Below are positions 27,451 to 35,646 of a stretch of DNA of 64,000 bases, in pieces; position 1 is the stretch's first letter; every line of letters starts with the position of its first letter. The notes beneath the pieces were generated by a model, which worked only from the letters and a program-made list of their open reading frames with translations, searched no databases and had not been told where the DNA came from. Source of the DNA: Collinsella aerofaciens. GTDB lineage: Bacteria > Actinomycetota > Coriobacteriia > Coriobacteriales > Coriobacteriaceae. The translations under genes and the position numbers were made by a program. Location of the stretch: positions 62,001 through 126,000 of the forward strand of contig NAKE01000001.1 in NCBI GenBank assembly GCA_008680965.1, given 5' to 3'.

Positions 27451-27744
27451 CTAACCCAACAGCGACTGGGCGAGTGCCAGCACGTTGGCGGCGTTGCCCA
27501 TGCCGTAGTCCTGTGCGGGGATGACCGCGGTCGGCTTACCGCTCCCCTGCTTGACGGTGTTGAGCTGGTAGGACACCTGCGGCCCCAAGAGCAGCACGTC
27601 ATAATTGGCGCACGTCTCCTGATACTCGCCGATACCCACCGCATCGATATCGAGCTCGATGCCGTTTTGCTCCGCATATTTCTCGAGTTTCTTCATCAGA
27701 ATGCTTGTAGACAGACCAGCTGCGCAAACAAGAAGGATCTTCAT
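27451..27744 (-). CDS. celA: PTS system, cellobiose/lactose-type EIIB
   Basis: A 97-aa cytoplasmic phosphocarrier. The active Cys is in MKILLVCAAGLSTSILMKKL. The later strand DVLLLGPQVSYQLN is also a family mark. It takes phosphate from EIIA and passes it to the sugar bound by EIIC. ATG at 27744 is chosen because AAGGGA stands just before it and the Cys loop directly follows. Confidence 0.93.
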   Translation of the reverse strand: MKILLVCAAGLSTSILMKKLEKYAEQNGIELDIDAVGIGEYQETCANYDVLLLGPQVSYQLNTVKQGSGKPTAVIPAQDYGMGNAANVLALAQSLLG

Positions 27745-27790
27745 AAGGGATTCCCTTCGCATTGATTGGTTGGATAGTCACCGCACGCCG

Positions 27791-28117
27791 CTAGGCGTTC
27801 TTGGTTGCAGTGCACTCATACAGGCAGATCAGCTCCTGCACGAGCTCCTGAGCAAGCATGGAGCACATGAGGTGGTCCTGAGCATGGACCAGCAACACAT
27901 CCACCGACAGATGCTCGCCCGCTGCCTCAGTCGAAAGCAGCTGCGTTTGGATGTGGTGAGCCTTGATTCCCGCATCCTTTGACTGCTTCATGAGTTTGGC
28001 GGCGGCGTCAAAATCCCCCGCTTTTGCCTTTTCAAGGGCTTCGAAGGCAAGGCTGCGTGCCTCTCCCGCTGCAGCGACCAGCTGAAACGAAACCATCTCG
28101 GTTCCCTGATCGTCCAT
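27791..28117 (-). CDS. celC: PTS system, cellobiose/lactose-type EIIA
   Basis: A 108-aa trimeric helical phosphocarrier. The phospho-His lies in LLVHAQDHLMCSML, as in EIIA-Lac. Helix 1 is VSFQLVAAAGEARSLAFEAL. It receives phosphate from HPr. The message starts in the 119-base gap 28118-28236 after the regulator gene; GGAGAGGAGA provides the ribosome site. The gap may hold the PTS operon promoter and a regulator target, but I see no clear box. Confidence 0.93.
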   Translation of the reverse strand: MDDQGTEMVSFQLVAAAGEARSLAFEALEKAKAGDFDAAAKLMKQSKDAGIKAHHIQTQLLSTEAAGEHLSVDVLLVHAQDHLMCSMLAQELVQELICLYECTATKNA

Positions 28118-28236
28118 AACGGTCTCCTCTCCCGTGATGTTTGGTTTGTACTTGAATATTCGAAACGCCTATCTCCCGCCCGCAATCCTCGAGGTTTATT
28201 GCAGGTAGACAGACAGGGTTATCGACAAAAGAAGTC

Positions 28237-30132
28237 TTAAGCCGTATGCGCTTGCACAAGCGCCATCAGCTCATGCCAGGACCGGCGCTCGCGTAGGCGC
28301 TCGACCCCCTGGCGGTCCATAAAGATCTCGGCGAGCAGTGAGCTCAAGATCCGCGCCTCATCGCCGCCCGACCGGGCAAACGACACCATAAAGACGATAT
28401 CGACCTCATGGCCGTATTCGTCCCAAAGAATGGGATGTTCGAGCAGGCCCACGGTAACAAAGGCCTTGGCGCTCAAGGGATGCATCCCATGGGGCATGGC
28501 TACCCCATTGCCAAACGAGGTGGCACTCGCGCTCTCGCGCTCGGCGACCTCTTGGGCAAACTGGGCATCGACACGGCCGCTCTCGACGGCGCGCTCGGAG
28601 AGATATCGGAGAACGGCCTGCTTCGACGACGCCTCAACGCGGTTGAAGAATAGGGCACGGCTAAAGAAAGAGCTTACGGAGTCCGATTGCGCAGTGTCGT
28701 CGCTCAGCACCTTGCGGATAGCGTTGACATCGCTCGTCTCCAAGAAGAAATCGGCCTCGCGGACGGGCACGGGCAACTTGACGTTGAGCGGCACCGTTGT
28801 GAACACGTAGTCGATGTGCGAAAAATCGAACGTTCCCACGCGGGCGACATCGCATGTCTCAATCGAATCGATATACATGCCAAACTGCTTGCGGTACTGG
28901 TGCTCGAGCATACGGGCGCTTCCCGCTCCCGAGGCGCACACGATCAGGATGCGCTTGCGACGCGGCTGGTCGGCTTGCTGCTCGAGGGCCAGGGCAAATG
29001 CCATGGCGATGTAGCCGAGCTCTTCATCAGAGGGCTGGCTGCCAAAATGACGCTCGAGTACCTGCGAGGTGCCAGCTGCCATCGAATAGGCCAACGGAAA
29101 CCTCGTCTTGATATCGGGCAGCATGGGGTTATCCATATGCATGTGATATTCAAGGCGATAGCCCAGAGGGCCGATATGCCGAGCAAGGTTCATGCGAAGT
29201 TCAAGATCGCCGCTAAAGTCAAACCTAAACTCATCGTTGACCGCACGTACCATCTCGGAAGCAATCTCCCACATCTCGTCCGAGATAACGGCAGAGCCCT
29301 TCTCGGGCACGCCCGTGCCCCTGCCGAGCAAATGGATTGCGATAAAGGCAACCTCTTCTCGGGGCATGCTCACGCCCAGGGCATCCTTGATGTTTGCGGC
29401 AATCTGGAAAGCCGCGGCGTATTCGCGCGTTCCCTCCAGTTTTTGAACGTCCGATTCTGCAGCTGGGACATAGCAGCCCTGCTCGATGCGGCCAAGAGCA
29501 ATGTAAAGATGCATGATGAGATTGCGGGATGCCAGCGAGCTCACCGTGACGGGCGAGGCCGTCAGGGCATCGTCCACACATGCGGCGATGGCCCGCAGGC
29601 GCTCGGCGAGCTTTGCATCGTCGGTGTCGGGCAACACGGGCCTCACCAGCGAGGCCAGGCACAGGCGCCGTTGTGACTCCCCGCCCGCAACGCGGATTCC
29701 GTAGCGTGGGCGCTTTTCGAGCGTTAAGTCAAATTGGGCGAGTTTCTGCTCTACCAGACGCATGTCATTGGACAGAGTCCGCGCCGAAACGTAGAGTAAA
29801 TCCGCATACTCCTCAATCGTCACCCACTGGGACCGCATGAGGAGGTCGTTAAGAAGGAAGGACACACGGCCATCGCGCGTATCAGGAATGCCCGGATGGG
29901 CCAGAGCCACACCGTCTAGCAAGCGAGCAAGCTCATCTGCACGTGCAACATCGATACGATACTGCCCCTTGCTGCCAACGATGCGTGCAACCCCTGCAAG
30001 GCTGTCGTTTGCGCGATGGATATAGTTTCTCACGGCGCGCTCGCTTACCTCGAGACGCTTGGCAAGTACCGCGACAGCGACAGGCTGAGCGTCCTCGATC
30101 ATATTTACAAGCTGCTTGACGCGAGCATCCAT
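28237..30132 (-). CDS. PTS-regulated transcriptional activator (PRD, EIIB and EIIA domains)
   Basis: A 631-aa regulator of the BglG/MtlR/LicR type controlling the adjacent sugar PTS. Order: two N-terminal HTH domains (residues about 5-60 and 75-140), PRD1 (His in LIMHLYIALGRIEQG and FIAIHLLGRG), PRD2 (His in MNLARHIGPLGYRLEYH), an EIIB-like domain with Cys in ILIVCASGAGSARM, and an EIIA-Fru/Mtl-like domain with His in GNGVAMPHGMHP. In PRD2 the second motif reads LGYIAMAFALAL, so its usual His is missing. PTS phosphorylation of PRD, EIIB and EIIA residues should set activity. AAAGGAGGAGG decides the ATG at 30132. Confidence 0.9.
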   Translation of the reverse strand: MDARVKQLVNMIEDAQPVAVAVLAKRLEVSERAVRNYIHRANDSLAGVARIVGSKGQYRIDVARADELARLLDGVALAHPGIPDTRDGRVSFLLNDLLMRSQWVTIEEYADLLYVSARTLSNDMRLVEQKLAQFDLTLEKRPRYGIRVAGGESQRRLCLASLVRPVLPDTDDAKLAERLRAIAACVDDALTASPVTVSSLASRNLIMHLYIALGRIEQGCYVPAAESDVQKLEGTREYAAAFQIAANIKDALGVSMPREEVAFIAIHLLGRGTGVPEKGSAVISDEMWEIASEMVRAVNDEFRFDFSGDLELRMNLARHIGPLGYRLEYHMHMDNPMLPDIKTRFPLAYSMAAGTSQVLERHFGSQPSDEELGYIAMAFALALEQQADQPRRKRILIVCASGAGSARMLEHQYRKQFGMYIDSIETCDVARVGTFDFSHIDYVFTTVPLNVKLPVPVREADFFLETSDVNAIRKVLSDDTAQSDSVSSFFSRALFFNRVEASSKQAVLRYLSERAVESGRVDAQFAQEVAERESASATSFGNGVAMPHGMHPLSAKAFVTVGLLEHPILWDEYGHEVDIVFMVSFARSGGDEARILSSLLAEIFMDRQGVERLRERRSWHELMALVQAHTA

Positions 30133-30464
30133 GTCCTCCTCCTTTCCCTGCGTCCAGTCTAACGCGGTAAAGAATGACACTCCACGTCGCGCTCGTTCCG
30201 CCAACTCGGAACAGGTTGCGGGGAGTCCAGCTGAGCTATGGAGAGCCTGGGGAGAGGGCCCGAAGGCAATGCGTCGGTGTGGGATGCGCCTTCCCAGCCA
30301 TTGGGCAGTCATTGGGGACAGACTTAAATGAGTAGTCGTTGGGGACGTTCTTGTTTGACTAGTCGTTTAAGAACGTCCCCAATGACTATTAAGGACTGTC
30401 CCAAGCTGCCGGCAGGAAAGGACCGTCCCCAAGTGCCGGGTTTGTCCCCAATGACTAGGTGAAT
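30133..30464. repeat. GGGGAC-rich dispersed repeat region
   Basis: No gene. 30299-30353 and 30389-30443 nearly repeat 21362-21415 and 21667-21721. Here the parts also form a long hairpin: TAGTCGTTGGGGACGTTCTT (30331-30350) pairs with a right arm ending near 30398 (AAGAACGTCCCCAATGACTA) with one mismatch. A GGGATGCGC motif like those at 21.5 kb stands at about 30279. Confidence 0.75.
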
Positions 30465-30470
30465 AGCAAA

Positions 30471-30500
30471 AGCCCCGCAGCCGGAGCGGACTGCGGGGCT
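30471..30500 (-). terminator. Terminator of the arc operon (copy 1)
   Basis: 10-bp stem AGCCCCGCAG / CTGCGGGGCT with an inner CCG/CGG, followed on the minus strand by TTTTGCT. It is 66 bases after the arcC stop. Confidence 0.9.
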
Positions 30501-30565
30501 CGTGAAGAGAGGCTAGTTTGTGGGCGTCTTGCCTGGCGCCCACGGGAGAGGCAACGGAGTAGGGA

Positions 30566-31528
30566 CTACTCGTGGATGCGGGTACCGGAGAGGCCGGCCA
30601 TGGTCTCGGCGGCCTTGTCCAGGGCGCCGATGATGCAGGTGCGGCCCTTGCGGGAACGGGCGAACTTGATGGCGGCGCGGACCTTGGGCTCCATGGAACC
30701 CTTGCCGAACTGGCCCTCGTCGGCCAGGCGCTCGGCCTCGTCGGCGGTGAGGTCCTCGAGCTCCTCCTGGTTGGGCTTGCCGAAGTTGATGGCGACATGC
30801 TCGACGGCGGTCAGCAGGAACAGGACGTCGGCGTCGCAGTCCTCGGCCAGCAGCTCGCCGCCCAGGTCCTTGTCGATGACGGCGGGAACGCCCTTGTAGC
30901 AGCCCTTGTTCTCGTAGTCGCGGACGACGGGGATGCCGCCGCCGCCGCAGGCGATGACGATGAACTCGTTGTCGAGCAGGTTGAGGATGGAGTCAGCCTC
31001 GACGATCTTCTTGGGATCGGGGGAGGCGACGACGCGACGCCAGCCGCGGCCGGAATCCTCGACGAAGACCTTGGAGGGGTCCTCGGCCATGAACTCCTTG
31101 GCCTGCTCCTCGGTGTAGAAGGGGCCGATCGGCTTAGTCGGGTTCTTGAACGCGGGATCGTCGGGATCGCACTCGATCTGGGTGACGACGGTGGCGGCGT
31201 GCCAGCGCTTGTAGCGCTTGTGCATCTCGCGGCCGATGCCCTGCTGCAGGTGATAGCCGATGTAGCCCTGGGACATGGCGCCGCACTCGGGCAGCGGCAT
31301 CTCGGGGGTGCCGATGGCGTCGTGGGCAGCGGCGAAGGCGTTCTGGATCATACCGACCTGCGGGCCGTTGCCGTGGGTGATGATGATCTCGTTACCCTGC
31401 TCGATCAGGCCAAGGAGAGCGTGAGCGGTGTTGCTCACGGCCTCGATCTGCTCAACGGGGTTGTTGCCGAGGGCGTTGCCGCCGAGGGCGACGACAATAC
31501 GATCGGGCTTACCGTACGGTTTACTCAT
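30566..31528 (-). CDS. arcC: Carbamate kinase (copy 1)
   Basis: Last step of the arginine deiminase pathway: carbamoyl phosphate + ADP gives ATP, CO2 and ammonia. 320 aa. Family marks are IVVALGGNALGN at the start, IITHGNGPQVGMI, AIGTPEMPLPECGAMSQGYIGYHLQQ, IACGGGGIPV, VIDKDLGGELLAED and the C-terminal FARSRKGRTCIIG. It is the last gene behind arcA and arcB. The protein differs from copy 2 (37691-38653) in one residue only, Tyr5 here against Leu5. Confidence 0.96.
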   Translation of the reverse strand: MSKPYGKPDRIVVALGGNALGNNPVEQIEAVSNTAHALLGLIEQGNEIIITHGNGPQVGMIQNAFAAAHDAIGTPEMPLPECGAMSQGYIGYHLQQGIGREMHKRYKRWHAATVVTQIECDPDDPAFKNPTKPIGPFYTEEQAKEFMAEDPSKVFVEDSGRGWRRVVASPDPKKIVEADSILNLLDNEFIVIACGGGGIPVVRDYENKGCYKGVPAVIDKDLGGELLAEDCDADVLFLLTAVEHVAINFGKPNQEELEDLTADEAERLADEGQFGKGSMEPKVRAAIKFARSRKGRTCIIGALDKAAETMAGLSGTRIHE

Positions 31529-31551
31529 AGTGTTCGTTCACTTCCCAGCTA

Positions 31552-32559
31552 CTAGCGAAGCGTCGCGTACATCATGGCCTTAATGGTATGCATGCGGTTC
31601 TCGGCCTCCTGGAACACACGAGACTGCGCGCTCTCAAAGACCTCATCGGAAACCTCCATCTCGGTCACGCCGAACTTCTCGGCAATCTCGGCGCCGATGG
31701 TGGTCTGCGTATCGTGGAAGCTCGGCAGGCAGTGCATAAAGATGGCGCCGGGGTTTGCCTTGGCCATGACCTCGGGCGTTACTCGATAGGGAGAGAGAAG
31801 ATCGATTCGGCTCTTCCACAGCTCCTCAGCCTGGCCCATACCGACCCAAACGTCCGTATAGATCACGTCTGCATCCTTGACGCCCTCGTCGATATCCTCA
31901 GTAAGCTGGATCGTGCAGCCATTCTGAGCGGCGATCTCCTGGCAGCGCTCAAGAAGCTCGGGATCGAAGTGCGTGGCGCCCTCGACATCGCCCTTGGGTC
32001 CGCAGGAGCAGAAGTTAATGCCGAGCTTGGCGCAGATAACCATCAGGGAGTCGCTGACGTTGCCCTGCTCCTTGCCCATATAGGTGAGCTTCATGCCGCG
32101 CGTGTCGCCAAACTCCTCACGCATGGTAAGAATGTCGGCAAGGGCCTGGGTGGGATGGTACTCGTTGGTCAGACCGTTCCAGACGGGAACGCCAGCCTTG
32201 GCGGCAAGCTCCTCGACGATCGACTGGTCGGAGCCGCGATACTCAATACCGTCATACATGCGACCGAGCACGCGGGCGGTATCCTCGATGGACTCTTTCT
32301 TGCCCATCTGCGACGAGCCGGGGTCGAGGTAGGTCACGCCCATACCCAGGTCCATACCGCCGACCTCGAAGGCACAGCGCGTGCGCGTGGAGGTCTTCTC
32401 AAACAGCAGGACAATGTTCTTGCCCTCGAGAAAGCGGTGCGGATAACCGGCGCGCTTCATATCCTTGAAGTTCTTTGAGAGGTCGAGCATGTACTCGATT
32501 TCCTCGGACGTAAAGTCAAGCAGGGTAAGAACGCTTCGACCAGAAAGATTAAGAGCCAT
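31552..32559 (-). CDS. arcB: Ornithine carbamoyltransferase (catabolic)
   Basis: A 335-aa enzyme that phosphorolyses citrulline to ornithine and carbamoyl phosphate in this pathway. Carbamoyl-phosphate loop FEKTSTRTRCAFEVG, the Q-P region NGLTNEYHPTQALADILT, and the ornithine-binding MHCLPSFHDT (Ser in place of the common Ala). Trimeric or dodecameric in the family. ATG at 32559 (MALNLSGRS) follows AAAGGAC. It lies between arcA and arcC on one transcript. Confidence 0.95.
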   Translation of the reverse strand: MALNLSGRSVLTLLDFTSEEIEYMLDLSKNFKDMKRAGYPHRFLEGKNIVLLFEKTSTRTRCAFEVGGMDLGMGVTYLDPGSSQMGKKESIEDTARVLGRMYDGIEYRGSDQSIVEELAAKAGVPVWNGLTNEYHPTQALADILTMREEFGDTRGMKLTYMGKEQGNVSDSLMVICAKLGINFCSCGPKGDVEGATHFDPELLERCQEIAAQNGCTIQLTEDIDEGVKDADVIYTDVWVGMGQAEELWKSRIDLLSPYRVTPEVMAKANPGAIFMHCLPSFHDTQTTIGAEIAEKFGVTEMEVSDEVFESAQSRVFQEAENRMHTIKAMMYATLR

Positions 32560-32645
32560 GATTTGAGTCCTTTCGGTTGTTGGAACACACAAGGAGGGAT
32601 GGGCGGCGCAGACGCACACGCGCCGCCCAGATACGCTAACGCTGA

Positions 32646-33890
32646 CTAGATTTCCTCACGCCAGAACGGCATGGTCATGCAACGCGGGCCGCCGCGACCG
32701 CGAGAAAGCTCCTCGGAGGGAGCGACGAGCAGCTCGACGCCAGCCTTGTAAAGAGCATCGTTGGTGACAACGTTGCGCTCATACACGCAGACCTTGCCCG
32801 GTGCGACCGCAAGAGTGTTGGAACCATCGTTCCACTGCTCACGGGAAGCCTCGATCGGATCGCCGCCACCGCACTCAATCATGGTGATATGGTCCATACC
32901 CGTCGCAAGCTCGAGGATATGCTGCAGGGTGCCCTCGAGTTCCTCGATATGCACCTCCCCCTCCGAATCGCCCTTGGTCAGGCGGTAGGCACGAAGCGTC
33001 TGGTAGATGCCGGGATAGACCGTGAACTTATCGCGATCGACCTGCGTGCAGACGGTGTCGAGGTGCATGTAGGCATAGCCGTGCGGAATCTTGATGGCAT
33101 AGATGTTCTCGATCTCGGCCTCATCGGAACCCCAGAACATATTCTTGGCGAGCTCATCGATGGCCGCAGTCTGGGTGCGCTCGGAAATACCGATGGCGAG
33201 CGTCTTGGCGTTGATGTTGAGGATATCGCCGCCCTCGATATGCCACTCGCTGTTGTGGTCATACCAAATGGGGCTACCGGCGTAATCGGGATGGTTGCGG
33301 AGCACCGTTTCGTAGAAGATTACCTCGCGATTGCGCTGATTCCAGTACATGCGGTTCATGGTAGCGCCCTTGCCCACGACAGCCAGGGGGTCACGGGAGA
33401 AATACGAGGCGGGCATGGGGAAGAGGACCATGTCGTCGCCCTTCAGCTCATCGCCGTCCAAGCTGGCAAGAGAGCCGCCGACATGCGGGATCTCGAGGTC
33501 GCGCACATACAGTCCGCCCATAGCCGTGAGGACAAACTCCTTGTTGTCCTTAATCGAATCAAGCTTCTCGACAACGGCCTGGCGAAGGGCCGCGTTGGAG
33601 ATGCCGGACTCACCCATGAACTTCGTCATGAACTCTGCGCGAGTGCCCTCGACTTTGTCAAACGTCTCAGCGAGCAGCTCTTCCATATAGACGACCTCGG
33701 CGCCAGCGCCGCGAAGAAGGTCGGTAAACTGATCGTGCTCTTTCTGGGCATAGTCCAGATAGAACGCGTCGTGAATCCAAACGCGGTCGAAATCCTCCGC
33801 CTTCATGTTTACAAGATCCATACCGGGGCGATGGACGCACACCTTCTTGAGGGCGCCAATCTCGCTATGAACGTTCAGTCCTTTGTTCAT
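32646..33890 (-). CDS. arcA: Arginine deiminase
   Basis: A 414-aa enzyme: arginine gives citrulline and ammonia. Catalytic residues by comparison with the Pseudomonas enzyme: nucleophile Cys in SRGRGGPRCMT, His and Asp in YMHLDTVC, Glu in WHIEGGDILN, Asp in YFSRDPLAV. Substrate arginines are in YWNQRNRE, GISERTQT and the RGRGG loop (Arg401 equivalent present). The position of Pseudomonas Asn160 reads Ala (PASYFSRD). First enzyme of arcA-arcB-arcC, 42 bases behind the transporter gene. Supplies ATP and alkali from arginine. Confidence 0.95.
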   Translation of the reverse strand: MNKGLNVHSEIGALKKVCVHRPGMDLVNMKAEDFDRVWIHDAFYLDYAQKEHDQFTDLLRGAGAEVVYMEELLAETFDKVEGTRAEFMTKFMGESGISNAALRQAVVEKLDSIKDNKEFVLTAMGGLYVRDLEIPHVGGSLASLDGDELKGDDMVLFPMPASYFSRDPLAVVGKGATMNRMYWNQRNREVIFYETVLRNHPDYAGSPIWYDHNSEWHIEGGDILNINAKTLAIGISERTQTAAIDELAKNMFWGSDEAEIENIYAIKIPHGYAYMHLDTVCTQVDRDKFTVYPGIYQTLRAYRLTKGDSEGEVHIEELEGTLQHILELATGMDHITMIECGGGDPIEASREQWNDGSNTLAVAPGKVCVYERNVVTNDALYKAGVELLVAPSEELSRGRGGPRCMTMPFWREEI

Positions 33891-33932
33891 CTCTATCCTT
33901 CTTTCTCACAACTTGTATGTGGGGTTTTGCAT

Positions 33933-35369
33933 TTACGGCAGGGGGATAAGACCCGAAACCGCAGTGAATGCCATGCAGATAACGCTTACGACCAGGAAGA
34001 ATTTCCAAGCGACCTTCCACCACTGGCCAAGCGGAATCTTACAGACGCCAAGACCGGCAACGAGCATCGCGCTTGTCGGCGAAATGAGAGACATGGCAGC
34101 ACTGCCCATGGAAAGGCCGGTAACTGCAGCCTCGGGGTTTAAGCCCATCAGCTCAACAAGCGGGCCGAAAATGGGAATCGTAAGAGCAGCGATGCCCGAG
34201 GAGCTCGGAACGAGGATCGACAGAAGGTTATCCACGACGTAGAGAATGCTCGTAAAGATAACTGCCGGAACTCCAGAGAGAGCCGTGGCGAGCGTGTTGA
34301 GAATCGTATCGATGATGAGGCCGTCATTGGCGATTACGAGGATTCCGCGGGCGAGGCCAACAACGATGGCAGAGAACGCGAAGTCTGCAATTCCCTTAAC
34401 GAACTCGCCAGCGATCTCCTTCTCATTCATCCCGGAAACAACACCCGAAAGAAGGGCCATGGCCAAGAAAATCGCAGAGATTTCGTTCATGTACCAGCCC
34501 TGGGCCACCAGACCCCAAATGATGGCGGCAAGTCCAAGCACGAAAATAACCATAACGGCTTTCTGCCTACCGGTGAACTCGCTATCGAGGAGATTCTCGT
34601 CCGCACCAAACTCTTTGCGCTTCTCGATATCATCGTGGAAAGCTGGGGATGCCTCGGGATTCTTCTTAACCTTGAGGGCATACATCACAACCCATGCGAT
34701 GGCAACTGCAGTGAGCACGACAAGGGCGATAGTACGCAGCCAAAGCTGGGGGTTGCCCTGGATACCGAGGATGCCCTGGGAAATCAGGACGTTGAACGGG
34801 TTTACGGTAGATGCGATGTATCCGATACGGGCACCCACAAACACCGTCATGAACGCTGTAATTGAGTCGAAGCCCATGGCCATCATGATCGGCATAAGAA
34901 TCGCAAAGAACGGAAGCGTCTCCTCTGCCATACCAAAGGTGCTGCCGCCCAAGGCAAAAAGCACCATTAGGATCGGAATGATGAGGACGTCCTTGCTCTT
35001 GAACTTCTTCACCACTCGGGCGACGCCGCTCGTGATGGCTCCGGTCGCCGTGATGACCTGGAAGGAACCTCCCACGATCATAATGAATGCAACGACCTCG
35101 ACCGCTTGCTGGATGCCGATCGCAGGGGCCTCAAGTACTTCGAAGATGCCTTGGCGAAGATCGACCTCGTTGCCGTCCTCGTCCGTATAGACCTTATCGA
35201 CAGGCTCATAGGTGCCCGAGACCGTTACCTCGCGACCGTTAACCTCCTGGCGCTCAAACGAACCCGAAGGCACGACCCAGGTCAGAACGGCAAATACGGC
35301 CATCAAGACGAGAATGATGGTGTACACGTGCGGGACTCGAAGAGTGCGCTTCTTTTCTGTCTCTGCCAT
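33933..35369 (-). CDS. YfcC-family transporter, likely arginine/ornithine exchange
   Basis: A 478-aa membrane protein with 11-13 helices, of the YfcC/DcuC-like family (starts RVPHVYTIILVLMAVFAVLTWVVPSGSFER). Family marks include FGMAEETLPFFAILMPIMMAMGFD and VPSSSGIAALTIPIFGPL. By position it should serve the arc genes as arginine/ornithine antiporter. It is not homologous to the APC-type ArcD in an obvious way, so the function rests on context. Strong AAGGAGGAG before ATG. First gene of the minus-strand arc operon, divergent from the second deiminase. Confidence 0.82.
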   Translation of the reverse strand: MAETEKKRTLRVPHVYTIILVLMAVFAVLTWVVPSGSFERQEVNGREVTVSGTYEPVDKVYTDEDGNEVDLRQGIFEVLEAPAIGIQQAVEVVAFIMIVGGSFQVITATGAITSGVARVVKKFKSKDVLIIPILMVLFALGGSTFGMAEETLPFFAILMPIMMAMGFDSITAFMTVFVGARIGYIASTVNPFNVLISQGILGIQGNPQLWLRTIALVVLTAVAIAWVVMYALKVKKNPEASPAFHDDIEKRKEFGADENLLDSEFTGRQKAVMVIFVLGLAAIIWGLVAQGWYMNEISAIFLAMALLSGVVSGMNEKEIAGEFVKGIADFAFSAIVVGLARGILVIANDGLIIDTILNTLATALSGVPAVIFTSILYVVDNLLSILVPSSSGIAALTIPIFGPLVELMGLNPEAAVTGLSMGSAAMSLISPTSAMLVAGLGVCKIPLGQWWKVAWKFFLVVSVICMAFTAVSGLIPLP

Positions 35370-35646
35370 CTCTCCTCCTTAATTCAGGGGTTTTTCGTTG
35401 CCGGCAAAGCCATTGTGTCATCGCGCAAAACACCCTTCCGTCTCTTCGCCCGCCAACGAAGCGCATCGACCCGTAAACGGATTTCAGATTGATGTAATTT
35501 GTCAATTTGCTATCTAAATTGATGTTTAACATCAATTACTAAGCCGGTTCGTGCCATTCACCTGTGACAGATATGATGTAAATTGAATCAAACTCGTAAT
35601 GTGCCACTATGGAAGCAATAAATACTCACCGCCAAAGCGAGGTCAC
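35370..35646. promoter_or_regulatory. Divergent control region of the two deiminase operons
   Basis: AT-rich 277 bases. A perfect palindrome lies at 35517-35537: arms AATTGATGTT and AACATCAATT around one T. Overlapping it, TCAATTT-N7-AAATTGA spans 35502-35522. ATTGATGT also occurs at 35488, 30 bases (three helix turns) from the one at 35518, and a related TGATGT at 35574. This looks like a multi-site operator for both directions; the HTH protein at 36899-37549 is the natural candidate. Confidence 0.7.

Larger units (their letters stand above)
30465..31528. repeat. Direct repeat, copy 1 (arcC and its terminator)
   Basis: 1064 bp repeated in the same orientation at 37590-38653, offset 7125. 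From 30503 to about 31233 the two copies are identical; upstream in the gene (the higher coordinates) synonymous changes appear. Homology starts exactly at the terminator and ends at the arcC start codon. Confidence 0.95.

Noticed and set aside
35517..35537. FNR box
   Set aside because: FNR sites are TTGAT-N4-ATCAA; here the half sites are seven bases apart.
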